This document shows positions 1-8,156 of a stretch of DNA of 64,000 nucleotides, one piece after another. The translations under genes and the position numbers were made by a program. This stretch comes from Opitutaceae bacterium (lineage in GTDB: Bacteria > Verrucomicrobiota > Verrucomicrobiia > Opitutales > Opitutaceae): the NCBI GenBank assembly GCA_028284235.1, contig JANQSC010000009.1, positions 97,268 to 161,267 of the forward strand, written 5' to 3'. Position 1 is the stretch's first letter; the number at the start of each line of letters is the position of its first letter. The notes below the pieces were generated by a model. That model saw only the letters and a list, made by a program, of their open reading frames with translations. It did no database searches and was not told the DNA's origin.

Positions 1-435
1 CCACTTGCCGGCGAAGAAGGTCTTGTAGCCGGCGTCTTTGAATGCTTCCGCCAAAGTAGTTTCGTCGTGAGGGAGGCTTCGGGCGTAGGCGGGCGGGAGG
101 AGTTTCGTATTGCGTTTCCAGTCTTCGCGTTCAGGGGCGCCGATGTAGTTAGAGATGTCGACGCGGGCGGGGTACTTGCCGGTCATGAGGCTGGCTCGCG
201 AGGGACTGCACACTTGGCAGGTAGCGTACCCTTGCGTGAAGCGCGTTCCCTCGTTGGCGATTCGGTCGATGTGCGGACTTTCGTAGAATGGACTGCCTTC
301 GACGCTGAGATCCCGCCAGCCAAGGTCGTCGGCAAGGATGAAGAGCACATTGGGTTTGCGTTCTTCGGCGAGGGCTCCGCAAAGGGAGCCGAGCGTGGCG
401 AATACAGCGAGAGTACGGGTAAGTCGGGGACGCAT
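1..435 (-). CDS. Type I sulfatase, N-terminal part (truncated by window edge)
   Basis: The frame is open from the ATG at 435 to the window edge, giving the first 145 residues of a secreted sulfatase. An N-terminal signal peptide (about residues 1-23, ending in ALA) is followed by NVLFILADDLGW, whose Asp-Asp pair (36-37) binds the metal in alkaline-phosphatase-superfamily sulfatases. The CSPSR motif (Cys76) is the signature in which the Cys becomes formylglycine. The visible part ends in FFAGKW, a conserved block after the active site. The enzyme should hydrolyse sulfate esters outside the cytoplasm, probably on polysaccharides; the substrate cannot be told from this fragment. The maturase is not in the window. 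Confidence 0.93.
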   Translation of the reverse strand, partial: MRPRLTRTLAVFATLGSLCGALAEERKPNVLFILADDLGWRDLSVEGSPFYESPHIDRIANEGTRFTQGYATCQVCSPSRASLMTGKYPARVDISNYIGAPEREDWKRNTKLLPPAYARSLPHDETTLAEAFKDAGYKTFFAGKW

Positions 436-533
436 AGTCAATTGGGATTCAAGTGAGAGTTCGCTACCACTCTCTCCCAAATCCGCGCGATTGAAAGCTT
501 TTTTGGTTTTTGCGTACGGGCGCTCGACAGGGG

Positions 534-610
534 AAAAACGCGCCGGGACGTCGCGTTCCACCTTTGTCTTCCTGAGGCGAGGGTGGAACGCGACGTCCCG
601 GCGCGTTTTT
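534..610. repeat. Perfect 29-bp inverted repeat, REP-like (family A, copy 1), also terminator-like
   Basis: The arms 534-562 and 582-610 are perfect reverse complements around a 19-nt loop. Each arm contains a smaller hairpin: a CGCG-rich stem around a GTCCC (or GGGAC) loop next to GTTCCACC. The outer ends are A5 on the left and a T tract on the right, so the structure could end transcription in both directions, including the pilin-like operon arriving from the right. A related element is at 56256-56329. Confidence 0.85.
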
Positions 611-638
611 TTTGTAGGGAGGTCGCTCTTGCTGACCC

Positions 639-1322
639 CTAGGAGTCTTTCTCGAGATTCATCCTCGTCAGAAGCATGTTGTGGCTTCGGCGTAGGGCGT
701 CGATCTTGTCCTTGTCGCCCGAAAAAACGAATACAAACAGTTCGCCTTCGATAAAGGCGAATATTTCCCGGGTTTTTCCAACTCTGTCTTCACCGAGTGG
801 ATACTCGTACTCGACTTTTCGGGTCCAAGCGGTGAGCACGTAAGGGGCGGCCCGGCGGGTGCCTGTGTAGTGCTCATAGGTGATGGTTTTCGGGATTACG
901 TCGTTTTCGATCGATCGAATGTACGGCAGCCAATCTTCTTCCGAAAGGCTGGCGAGGAACTCGTCTGGACCAAATCGGGAGACGCCGAAAGTAAGGTTCG
1001 GGTCGTCTCGATTCTCCATGAGAACTGAATAGCGCGGCGTTAGGGATTTGCGGAACTTCCAGGTTCCATTGTCCTCGAAAATAAAATACAACGATCCGCT
1101 TTGGATGCTAAACCGTTTCTCGACGGGCCCGTCGATCTCGACGCCGAAGTACTTGCCTTCCATTCTTGGACGGCGTTCTTCGGGCCATTCGATGACGGTC
1201 AGTTCCTCCTCCGCGTCCTGGGTGGGAACTGCAGTGACGTCTGGTTCTTGGGCGAATGCTGTGACGGGCAGAAGCGCGCCCAGCAGAGTGATCGCGGCGA
1301 GTCGTATGCGAGTGTCGGTCAT
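639..1322 (-). CDS. Exported protein of unknown function at the end of the pilin-like operon
   Basis: This 227-residue protein begins MTDTRIRLAAITLLGALL with a clear signal peptide ending near AFAQ. The mature part has no domain I recognise. It is rich in charged and aromatic residues and contains an FVFVFSGDKDKID block near the C-terminus. An upstream in-frame extension exists, but the ATG at 1322 fits the signal peptide and overlaps the stop of the PilX-like gene by one base (TAATG), which suggests translational coupling. Its place in the cassette suggests a role in surface or periplasmic assembly of the pseudopilins, but this is inference only. Confidence 0.8.
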   Translation of the reverse strand: MTDTRIRLAAITLLGALLPVTAFAQEPDVTAVPTQDAEEELTVIEWPEERRPRMEGKYFGVEIDGPVEKRFSIQSGSLYFIFEDNGTWKFRKSLTPRYSVLMENRDDPNLTFGVSRFGPDEFLASLSEEDWLPYIRSIENDVIPKTITYEHYTGTRRAAPYVLTAWTRKVEYEYPLGEDRVGKTREIFAFIEGELFVFVFSGDKDKIDALRRSHNMLLTRMNLEKDS

Positions 1323-3334
1323 TAGAGTCCGGAGGTGAGGGTGTTGAATTCGGAGGCGTTCAAGTCCTGGAAGTTGTCGCGTCGATACGTGCGCAGGAGC
1401 GGCGTGCCCGGAGGGTAGGTGCCGTCTTTGAACAGATTGTTGAATCCGTATCCACGATTTGGAGGATTGTAGTAAGAGGTACTCCATGTGGAGTCGTCCA
1501 CTTCGCACTCGTAAAGGCAAACCATCGATCCGCGCAGGTAGAACGTGTCGCTGGTCCAACTTTCGAGAAATCGAGGAAAGTTGTGGGCGCCTCCGCTGTA
1601 AGTGTCGTCCCCTTGCTTGTCCGGCGGGCGAATGCCGGATACCGCGGCGGCGGAAACTTCGGTCGTGGCCGCGTCCGGCTCGAGCGTGTCGCCGTGCGCG
1701 TCGGTCCAGTTGCGAGAGAGGAAGGTGATGGAGTCTCCCATGATGGCGACGGGTACCTCGCCGGTTTCCGGCTCGTAGGAGCTGGCGGAGGAGGAAACGC
1801 CGTCGGCGTTGAAGTTTCCTTGGATGTAGAGGGCGTTGTTGGTGGCGAAGGTCATGCCGGGGTCGGTGCCGCGGCTGGGGATGCCTTCTCCGGTCTCGTC
1901 GGTATCGCCTCCGATGAGCCGGATGCCGGTCATGTTGAGCTCGGAGGCGGCGGTGGCGTCGGAATCGGTGCTGTAGGCCTGGAAGTAGACGACGCCGTTC
2001 CAGTCGGTAGCCGGGTCGTAGCCGCCGATGTGCTGTTCAACGTCGCCGGTGTTGGGGCTTTCGATGAGCTGCTTGAGCTTGCCCATGTGAATGTTGATGG
2101 TGGGGATGTAGTCGCCTCGGCGCCGGTCGTAGAGCGTGCCGTCGGTGAGTTCCCAGAGTCCGCCTCCGTCCTGGTCGAGGTCGGAGATATCGAGCAGGTT
2201 TCCGTCGCCGTCGTAGGCTTTCAGGTCGATTGGATTGGTGCTGGGGTCGCCGGTTCCGGTGGTGGTGTCCCACTTGAAGTAGAGTCCCGCTTTATTGGAC
2301 ATCTTTTGGTCTTCGATTTCGGTATTGTAGTCGGAATGCGAGGACGGGAGCGGCGGTTCGATAATAGCCCGTCCCGAGTTTACTGGATCGTAGGCCGGGG
2401 TGCTCGTGTCGTCGGGCTCGTAGTCGGCGAAGGCGACCGGCTTGTAGTGGCTAATGCCGTGGGCCTCGGTTTGAAGATTCCCTTTCCAGCGATTGGACGC
2501 GTAGGAGCGGAAGTCGTCGGAGATCGATCCGGTTCCCATTTTCGAGTCTTTCCATACACTGTCCACGTACATGGTTTGCAGCGTGTCGGTATCGTCGGGA
2601 ATGTAGACGTGACCCGTTCGGGAAGTGCTTTTGTGTTCGTACTGGTGGAGGACGTGTCCGGCGGTGGAAACGGTGTCGTGAAACTTGAGGTAGTTGTAGG
2701 GGGCGAGGCGGATGTCCTCGTTGGAGTGCACGGGACCGCTGATGTCCATGTCGGGTCCCGGGTGGATGTCGAGATCGAGATTGTAGAAGATAGCGTGCGA
2801 GAAGAGCGGCGAGTCGCGCACTTGGAATCGCTGTCCGATATAGGACGTGATGTCGGGGCCGCCGTTGGGGTCGGTCACAGTCGCTTTTCCGTACAAGTTG
2901 ACTTCGAAGGCGCGGACGTACTTCCCTTTGAGCGGGTCGAAAAGGTTGTCGGGCTCAGCGGGGTCGATGTAGACGAGCGAGCTGCTGGGGACGGCGCTAG
3001 CGAACAGGGCGACGTCGCTGTACTTGATGTTGGAGCGGAGTCGGCCAACGGGCGGTTTGGAGAGTGCTCCGGCGCCGCTGGAGGCGAAGGTGTTGCTGGC
3101 CACGACCGTGGCGTTGTCGAAGGTGTGCGACAGCTGGGCGAATCCGTATTCCACGACGGCTTCGGCAGTGTTGTCGGCCTGGGTTCGCAGCATGTGGCGG
3201 TGGTTTATCTTACGTTCGCCGATCGAGGATCGGAGAATCGCCGCCAGGACTACGGAAAGGGCTCCGACGAGCAGGATGGTCGTGATCAAGGTGGAGCCGC
3301 GCTTGAGGGCGCGTTCGTTTGTCAGTCTTCTCAT
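1322..3334 (-). CDS. PilX-like minor pilin/pseudopilin with a very large exported domain
   Basis: The product has about 670 residues. A basic leader is followed by a hydrophobic helix (STLITTILLVGALSVVLAAI), the layout of PilX-type minor pilins, which lack the Glu+5 of major pilins. The rest is a Ser/Thr/Asp/Gly-rich exported region containing phrases such as GPVHSNEDIRLAPYNYLKF and FYLRGSMVCLYECEV. Ordinary PilX is near 200 residues, so this form is about three times the usual size. I chose the ATG at 3334; a GTG at 3373 preceded by GGAGG would add 13 residues and cannot be excluded. The gene follows PilV- and PilW-like genes and overlaps the next gene by one base. The exact role is unknown. 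Confidence 0.82.
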   Translation of the reverse strand: MRRLTNERALKRGSTLITTILLVGALSVVLAAILRSSIGERKINHRHMLRTQADNTAEAVVEYGFAQLSHTFDNATVVASNTFASSGAGALSKPPVGRLRSNIKYSDVALFASAVPSSSLVYIDPAEPDNLFDPLKGKYVRAFEVNLYGKATVTDPNGGPDITSYIGQRFQVRDSPLFSHAIFYNLDLDIHPGPDMDISGPVHSNEDIRLAPYNYLKFHDTVSTAGHVLHQYEHKSTSRTGHVYIPDDTDTLQTMYVDSVWKDSKMGTGSISDDFRSYASNRWKGNLQTEAHGISHYKPVAFADYEPDDTSTPAYDPVNSGRAIIEPPLPSSHSDYNTEIEDQKMSNKAGLYFKWDTTTGTGDPSTNPIDLKAYDGDGNLLDISDLDQDGGGLWELTDGTLYDRRRGDYIPTINIHMGKLKQLIESPNTGDVEQHIGGYDPATDWNGVVYFQAYSTDSDATAASELNMTGIRLIGGDTDETGEGIPSRGTDPGMTFATNNALYIQGNFNADGVSSSASSYEPETGEVPVAIMGDSITFLSRNWTDAHGDTLEPDAATTEVSAAAVSGIRPPDKQGDDTYSGGAHNFPRFLESWTSDTFYLRGSMVCLYECEVDDSTWSTSYYNPPNRGYGFNNLFKDGTYPPGTPLLRTYRRDNFQDLNASEFNTLTSGL

Positions 3335-3656
3335 GGTCTGGTCTTTTATTCGCAAACTCAGGCAGCGGCGCACGGGTCCTCCGCCTATTCGGGTTATTCG
3401 ATTAATTTACGGTGGAGTGACCTGAATATTTATTCATTTTAACCCAAATGAGGGAAACTCGTCGCCAAGGGTCGCGCGGGGGGTGAGGCTCCTCTTGGCC
3501 TCTTAGGGCGATTGTGAGCGGGGCTGAGGCGAGGCGCCTAGGGGAGGCGTGAGCGCTTTCCGCTGTCGGGCGTGGGCGCGGGGCGTCTGATACTCGGTCG
3601 GAGCTGATCGGGGAAACGGGCGCGCTCGAATTCGCGCCCGTCTTGATATTCGGGAG
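3335..3656. other. 322-bp intergenic region inside the pilin-like cassette
   Basis: No convincing gene is present. The part near 3655 holds the hairpin described at 3616-3641, downstream of the PilW-like gene. The part just upstream of the PilX-like gene is AT-richer (about 3395-3450) and could hold a separate promoter. I see no clear -35/-10 pair. Confidence 0.5.
3616..3641 (-). terminator. Hairpin after the PilW-like gene, weak terminator
   Basis: A perfect 9-bp stem (ACGGGCGCG with CGCGCCCGT) encloses an 8-nt loop, 15 bases past the PilW-like stop. On the minus strand it is followed only by TTCCCC, so termination may be partial. That would lower expression of the distal PilX-like gene relative to PilV and PilW. 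Confidence 0.5.
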
Positions 3657-4286
3657 TTACCCGCGCGGCGAGATGGTGAAGTTGTAGGTATTGGTGACCT
3701 GTTCGCCGGTGGCGCCGTCGTGGAGGATTTCGCCTCGAACGACGATGCTGCGGTCGTAGAAATTGTAGAAGAGCTTGCCGTCGCTAAGGCCGTTGGAGAG
3801 TTCGATCACTTCTCCGTGTGTTCCGTTAACGCCGGTGGCGGGGAGAAGGTCTGCGAGGGCGCTGCTGGAGCTCGGGGAGTAGGTGGTGTCGAACATGAGG
3901 ACGGGGCCTTCGGTCTCGGTGTCGGTGGTGTAGCGGTAGTAGCCGATGATGCGGCTGATCTTGTTGTTGTCCGAGATGTCGCGGTGCACGAGTACAAGGA
4001 AGTCTCCGGAGCCGCCGTCGTTAACTTCGGTACGGTCGGTGAATGAGGTGTAGGTCTTGAAGTAGTCGGCGTAGCGGGCGTTTTCGACCATTTCGTTGGT
4101 GAAATTGCGAATGTCCCGATTGATAAGCAGCCGGCCGGTCCCGGTAGCGGCGGTCGACGATCCCAGGAGGAACACGGAGATGGATCCGCCCAGGACGACG
4201 AGGGAAATGGTCATCCCCACGAGGAGTTCTACGAGCGTGAAGCCGCATCGCTGGCGTTTCGAGAATGGATTGCGTCTCGTATTCAT
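3657..4286 (-). CDS. PilW-like type IV pilus assembly protein/pseudopilin
   Basis: The 209-residue product has a textbook prepilin peptidase site, CGFTLVELLVG, with cleavage after Gly15 and Glu at +5 of the mature protein, then a hydrophobic helix. The remainder is a soluble pilin-like domain with blocks such as RDIRNFTNEMVENARYADYF, typical of PilW/PulJ-like proteins. The ATG at 4286 is chosen because it gives a short basic leader; the longer frame to 4331 runs into the upstream gene. It starts 4 bases after the PilV-like stop. It probably inserts into a pilus or pseudopilus tip, but no assembly ATPase or secretin lies in the window. Confidence 0.87.
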   Translation of the reverse strand: MNTRRNPFSKRQRCGFTLVELLVGMTISLVVLGGSISVFLLGSSTAATGTGRLLINRDIRNFTNEMVENARYADYFKTYTSFTDRTEVNDGGSGDFLVLVHRDISDNNKISRIIGYYRYTTDTETEGPVLMFDTTYSPSSSSALADLLPATGVNGTHGEVIELSNGLSDGKLFYNFYDRSIVVRGEILHDGATGEQVTNTYNFTISPRG

Positions 4287-4290
4287 GAAA

Positions 4291-4851
4291 TCAGTAGGTT
4301 GGCACGTCGGAGCGAATCGCGTAGAGCACATCGCTGTTGGAAATGGTGCGGTTGCCGTCGGCGTACGAGTACTCGTATCGTATGATGATGCGGCGGGCGT
4401 CGCCGATACCGGCGGCAGCGTCCGTTATGTCTTGGATGTAGACGTAGATACTCATGCCCATGTCGTCGCTGGTGTCTGTCGGCGTGTTCTTAATGTCGAT
4501 CAGTTTGGCGTTGACGATGTCGGTGGTGGAGTCGCCAACGGTTGGGTCGGACGGGACGGGTGAAACGGTCAATGTGTCGGCTGCCCCTTCGTGGAAGAGA
4601 GTCGGGAGCACGGCTTCGTCGAGGGAGGCGAACTCCATGTTCTTCATCTGTTCGATGTAGCCTTGGGCGATGGTCAGGGCCGTGTTTTCGCGGATGGCGA
4701 GTTCGGTGTAGCGTCTCGCTTGCATGAGCCCGCTGAGGAGGGCGAGGGCGGAGAAGCCCAGGATGACCATGGCGACCATGATCTCCACGAGAGTGACTCC
4801 CGCCTTGCTGGGGCGCCGTTTCGGGTTTCTGTTTGAAAGTCCGTGTATCAT
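4291..4851 (-). CDS. PilV-like type IV pilin/pseudopilin
   Basis: The 186-residue product has a basic leader and the prepilin motif KAGVTLVEIMVAMVILGFSA, with cleavage after Gly18 and Glu at +5, the pattern of PilV/GspI-like minor pilins. The first gene of the cassette, it is followed within 4 bases by the PilW-like gene. Val rather than Phe or Met at mature position 1 is less common but tolerated. PilV, PilW and PilX proteins normally form the priming tip complex of type IV pili or type II secretion pseudopili; that this set does the same is inferred. Confidence 0.88.
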   Translation of the reverse strand: MIHGLSNRNPKRRPSKAGVTLVEIMVAMVILGFSALALLSGLMQARRYTELAIRENTALTIAQGYIEQMKNMEFASLDEAVLPTLFHEGAADTLTVSPVPSDPTVGDSTTDIVNAKLIDIKNTPTDTSDDMGMSIYVYIQDITDAAAGIGDARRIIIRYEYSYADGNRTISNSDVLYAIRSDVPTY

Positions 4852-5055
4852 TTAATGCTCTTTTAATGTACCGAGTCGTTTCTGGGAACGGCGGTATGGA
4901 CGATCATTGAAGCCGTTTTCGCTCGATTGAGTTGGATTAGTCCCCGGGATGCGGGTTCGGTGAAGTGAATTACCTACGGGCGTGCGTCACTCTTGAGCGT
5001 GTTCAAACCGCGAGCGCGAATTGGGCGACTAATCCCTCGAGGGAGCCCTATGCTT

Positions 5056-5072
5056 CTGTCTGATTCAGACAG
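5056..5072. promoter_or_regulatory. 17-bp perfect palindrome between the pilin cassette and the cytochrome operon
   Basis: CTGTCTGA-T-TCAGACAG has 8-bp perfect arms around one base. It lies about 205 bp upstream of the PilV-like start and 68 bp past the end of the membrane cytochrome gene. The short spacing suits a dimeric repressor site better than an RNA hairpin. No regulator can be assigned. Confidence 0.45.
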
Positions 5073-5139
5073 TCCCCTAATTTAATGACTATCCAAATAC
5101 AGTCAGTCAGTTCGTTGGAAACTCGGATCAAAGACGCGT

Positions 5140-6630
5140 CTATTGAAATGAGTCGGTATCCAGGAATTCGATTGAGCAATTGGGGAGCGACTTCCTTAGC
5201 TCGGCGACGGCGGAGGCCGAGTAGAGCTCGGTCTGAAACACGAAGAGTCGCTTGAGTTGATCTAATTCAGCCAACTGGGAAACTTGATCGTTCGAAATCG
5301 ACGTGCCGTACAAGTTCAACGTTTCAAGGGAGGTGATGGACTCGAGAGCGCTAAGGTTGCTGCCCGTGATGTTCGTCTTGCTTAGGTTCAGGGACTCGAG
5401 ATTGCGGAACTGAGCGAGGACGGGTATCGCTTCGTCGGTGATCGCGGTTCCGCTCAAATCAGCCTCCACGATCGAGTGGGCGTAGGGCGCGATTCGCTCG
5501 AGCGTTGCCAGGTCGAACTGCTTTTGTATGGAAAAGGTGTCGAGGACAAACTCTCCGGATTCGGGCGCTTTGGGAGTGATGAGGATACCGAGCTCCTCGT
5601 TGAGGGCGGCGAGACTGCTGTAGAGCGCTTGTTTCTCCTCCAGCAGCGCCTCGATCTCTTCGGGGGACCGCATGCTTTCGAAAATCGACTGCGTATAGGC
5701 GACGACTTGATCGGAGGCCTCATTGTGGTCGGCGACGGTGTCGGTTGGCGATGCGCCGGATTCGATCCACCAGACAAGCGTCGCGACTTCCGTGGGCGTG
5801 AGTGGCGTCTTGCCGTCGGGGGGCATGAATTCGTCGTCGTCTTCCGGCAGAGTCACACGGAAAATGAGTTCGCTGTTTTCGGGGTCGCCTTGCACTACGG
5901 CAGGGCCGAGGTCTCCGCCTTTGAGGTGCCCGTCGTAGGTTTCCAGGTTGAGATCGCCCTTGAGTTTGTCGGGATTATGGCAGGAGACACAGTTTTGCTC
6001 GATTATGGGTTGTATTAGGTCGGTGTATACAACGAGTTCCTGCGGAGACGTGGCGTTGCTCGTCGGTTCGACGGCGAGACCGAATACGGGGCGAATGGCG
6101 TTCGGCATGTATTTGGTCAGATAGCCTCGCCCGTGCGTCAGGGTGCCGCCGTCGTGGCTCGCGGAGGCGAGCAGTCCTAGACTAACGAGAAGAAGAACCC
6201 GGTAGGAGGCTACGGCCGTCTGGCTTTCCCAGAAAAGTTTGAGGGCGCCCATGGCCAGTACAACGACAGCAAGAAAGAGGCTGGTCCGCATGTGCTCCTG
6301 CACGAGCGGCTCGTTGGCGCCGCTTGCGTAGGCAAGGAAGAAGCCGGTAAACACCGCTGTAAGGACAGACAGGATACACAAGCTGAGCACGAGTGGAATG
6401 GAGGCGCTGAGCGAGGAAAAACGCCGGTTCATCGTCGCGAACTCCAGGATTGCGAGCAGAAGCAGGAAGGCGATCGGCGTGTGGAGAATGACAGGGTGGA
6501 AGCGCCCGAGGAAGTGGAGGAAGTCGCTCTTTGGCTGTCCGTCGAGCGGGTTGGCGAATAGGAGTCCGAGCAGGGCGGCGCAGGCCGTCCCGCACAGGGC
6601 CAGCAGAATGAAACGCGTGGGTTTAGACAT
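5140..6630 (-). CDS. Membrane c-type cytochrome with DUF2231-like N-terminus and leucine-rich repeats
   Basis: The 496-residue protein has an N-terminal membrane region of several helices (about residues 8-26, 48-64, 78-100, 118-133 and 144-158). It contains FHPVILHTPI with two His, as in DUF2231-type membrane proteins. A periplasmic PSCyt1 domain follows, with the haem motif CVSCH at 214-218 and the family phrases GDPENSELIFRV and FMPPDGKTPL. After a helical stretch come about four leucine-rich repeats (residues 375-480) with LSGTAITDEAIPVL and LNLSKTNITGSNL. It is the last gene of the sigma-factor operon, 3 bases after the DUF1501 gene. It may anchor the DUF1501/PSD1 proteins to the membrane and pass electrons, but that is inference. 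Confidence 0.85.
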   Translation of the reverse strand: MSKPTRFILLALCGTACAALLGLLFANPLDGQPKSDFLHFLGRFHPVILHTPIAFLLLLAILEFATMNRRFSSLSASIPLVLSLCILSVLTAVFTGFFLAYASGANEPLVQEHMRTSLFLAVVVLAMGALKLFWESQTAVASYRVLLLVSLGLLASASHDGGTLTHGRGYLTKYMPNAIRPVFGLAVEPTSNATSPQELVVYTDLIQPIIEQNCVSCHNPDKLKGDLNLETYDGHLKGGDLGPAVVQGDPENSELIFRVTLPEDDDEFMPPDGKTPLTPTEVATLVWWIESGASPTDTVADHNEASDQVVAYTQSIFESMRSPEEIEALLEEKQALYSSLAALNEELGILITPKAPESGEFVLDTFSIQKQFDLATLERIAPYAHSIVEADLSGTAITDEAIPVLAQFRNLESLNLSKTNITGSNLSALESITSLETLNLYGTSISNDQVSQLAELDQLKRLFVFQTELYSASAVAELRKSLPNCSIEFLDTDSFQ

Positions 6631-6633
6631 AGG

Positions 6634-8106
6634 CTAGGAAGCGAGGATTTCTTCGACGACGCGGGCTTCTTCGACTCCGGTGAGCTTCAGATCCAGTCCT
6701 TGGTGCTTGAACGAGAGTTGCTGGTGGTCCACGCCGAATCGATTGAGGATGGTCGCGTTCAAGTCGCGAATGTGGACGGGGTCCTGCGTAATGTTGTAGC
6801 TGAAGTCGTCCGTCTCGCCGTACACTTGCCCGCCTTTGACGCCGGCGCCGGCGATCCACTTGGTGTAGCAGCGCGGGTGGTGGTCGCGGCCGTAGTTGTC
6901 TTCGGTTAGCGTGCCTTGGCAGTAGATGGTGCGGCCGAACTCGCCGCCCCAAACGACGAGCGTGTCGTCGAACATGCCGCGCTGTTTGAGATCGGTGATC
7001 AGCCCGTAGCAGGCCCGGTCGATGTCTTTGCACTGGTTGGGCAGATCTTTGGGCAATACGTTGTGCTGATCCCAGCCCCGGTGGAATATCTGTGAAAAGC
7101 GAACGCCTTTCTCCGCGAGTCTGCGGGCCATTAGGCAATTATAGGCGAATGTACCGGGCTTTCGCGAATCCGGGCCGTAGAGATCGAAAATGTAGTCGGG
7201 CTCGTCGGATAGGTCGGTCAATTCGGGCACGGACGCCTGCATGCGGAAGGCCATTTCGTATTGGGAAATGCGAGCATGCGTCTCCGGGTCTCCAAAATCC
7301 TCGTACAGCTCGTGGTTAATTGCGTTGACGCCGTCGAGCATGGCGCGGCGCATATTGCGATCCACTCCATGTGGGTCGGTCAGGTAGAGCACGGGGTCGC
7401 CGTCGGAACGCAAGGCCACGCCCTGGTGCTGCGAGGGCAAAGGGCCGGAACCCCAGAGGCGCGAGAACAAGGCTTGGGCTTCTTTGCGGCCGGTCCAAGT
7501 GGAATTGAGAATGACGAAAGTCGGCAAGTTCTCGTTGAGACTGCCAAGTCCATAGCTGAGCCAGGCTCCCAGGCTGGGGCGTCCGGGGATCTGATTGCCG
7601 GTCTGTATGTAGGTGATGGCGGGATCGTGATTGATGGCCTCGGTCCACATCGATTTGATGATGGCGATGTCGTCGGCGATCTTGGCGGTGTTGGGCAGCA
7701 ATTCGCTGATCCATGCTCCCGACTGCCCGTACTGCTTGAAATTGTATATAGTAGGAGCGACGGGGAAACGCGCCTGGCCGGAGGTCATGGTCGTCAGACG
7801 CTGGCCATTGCGTATGGATTCCGGCAGGTCTGTGTCGTAGAGCGCTTTCATCCGCGGCTTGTAGTCGAACATGTCGAGCTGGGAGGGCGCCCCCGACATG
7901 AACAGGTAGATGCCGCGCTTGGCTTTAGCGGGAAAGTGCGGGCTTCCCAACGCTCCGGATCCGAGGCGTTGGAATGACGAGCCTGTGGCGGCCCGGGCGG
8001 CGTTGCCGACGATGGACGACAGGGCGGCGATTCCCAGGCCTTTGGCGGCCTTGCCGAGGAATTCGCGGCGCGTCTCGAGGTTTACGTATTGATCGATCGG
8101 GTTCAT
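6634..8106 (-). CDS. DUF1501 family protein, Tat-exported
   Basis: The 490-residue protein begins with a twin-arginine signal ([20 protein letters not shown]). It carries the family hallmarks [42 protein letters not shown] and [16 protein letters not shown]1501 belongs to the alkaline-phosphatase/sulfatase-like superfamily and is almost always encoded beside PSCyt1/DUF1549/DUF1553 proteins in Planctomycetota and Verrucomicrobiota, as here. The reaction is not established; a periplasmic hydrolase acting on polysaccharide-derived substrates is the usual suggestion. The gene follows the fusion gene by about 50 bases and precedes the membrane cytochrome by 3. Confidence 0.92.
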   Translation of the reverse strand: MNPIDQYVNLETRREFLGKAAKGLGIAALSSIVGNAARAATGSSFQRLGSGALGSPHFPAKAKRGIYLFMSGAPSQLDMFDYKPRMKALYDTDLPESIRNGQRLTTMTSGQARFPVAPTIYNFKQYGQSGAWISELLPNTAKIADDIAIIKSMWTEAINHDPAITYIQTGNQIPGRPSLGAWLSYGLGSLNENLPTFVILNSTWTGRKEAQALFSRLWGSGPLPSQHQGVALRSDGDPVLYLTDPHGVDRNMRRAMLDGVNAINHELYEDFGDPETHARISQYEMAFRMQASVPELTDLSDEPDYIFDLYGPDSRKPGTFAYNCLMARRLAEKGVRFSQIFHRGWDQHNVLPKDLPNQCKDIDRACYGLITDLKQRGMFDDTLVVWGGEFGRTIYCQGTLTEDNYGRDHHPRCYTKWIAGAGVKGGQVYGETDDFSYNITQDPVHIRDLNATILNRFGVDHQQLSFKHQGLDLKLTGVEEARVVEEILAS

Positions 8107-8110
8107 TGGA

Positions 8111-8144
8111 GAATGGTGAATTGTGAGGGGTGAATGGTGAATTG
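8111..8144. repeat. Two direct copies of GAATGGTGAATTG
   Basis: The 13-mer GAATGGTGAATTG occurs at 8111-8123 and 8132-8144, a 21-bp period, in the short gap between the fusion gene and the DUF1501 start. It might be a replication-slippage product or a binding site pair. No ribosome-binding site is evident inside it. Confidence 0.6.
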
Positions 8145-8156
8145 GGCGGGGCGTCT

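Noticed and set aside
1583..3442. A 619-codon open frame on the plus strand opposite the PilX-like gene
   Set aside because: It is extremely rich in Val and Gly, has no domain, and mirrors the codon bias of the real minus-strand gene with its prepilin helix. It is a shadow frame.
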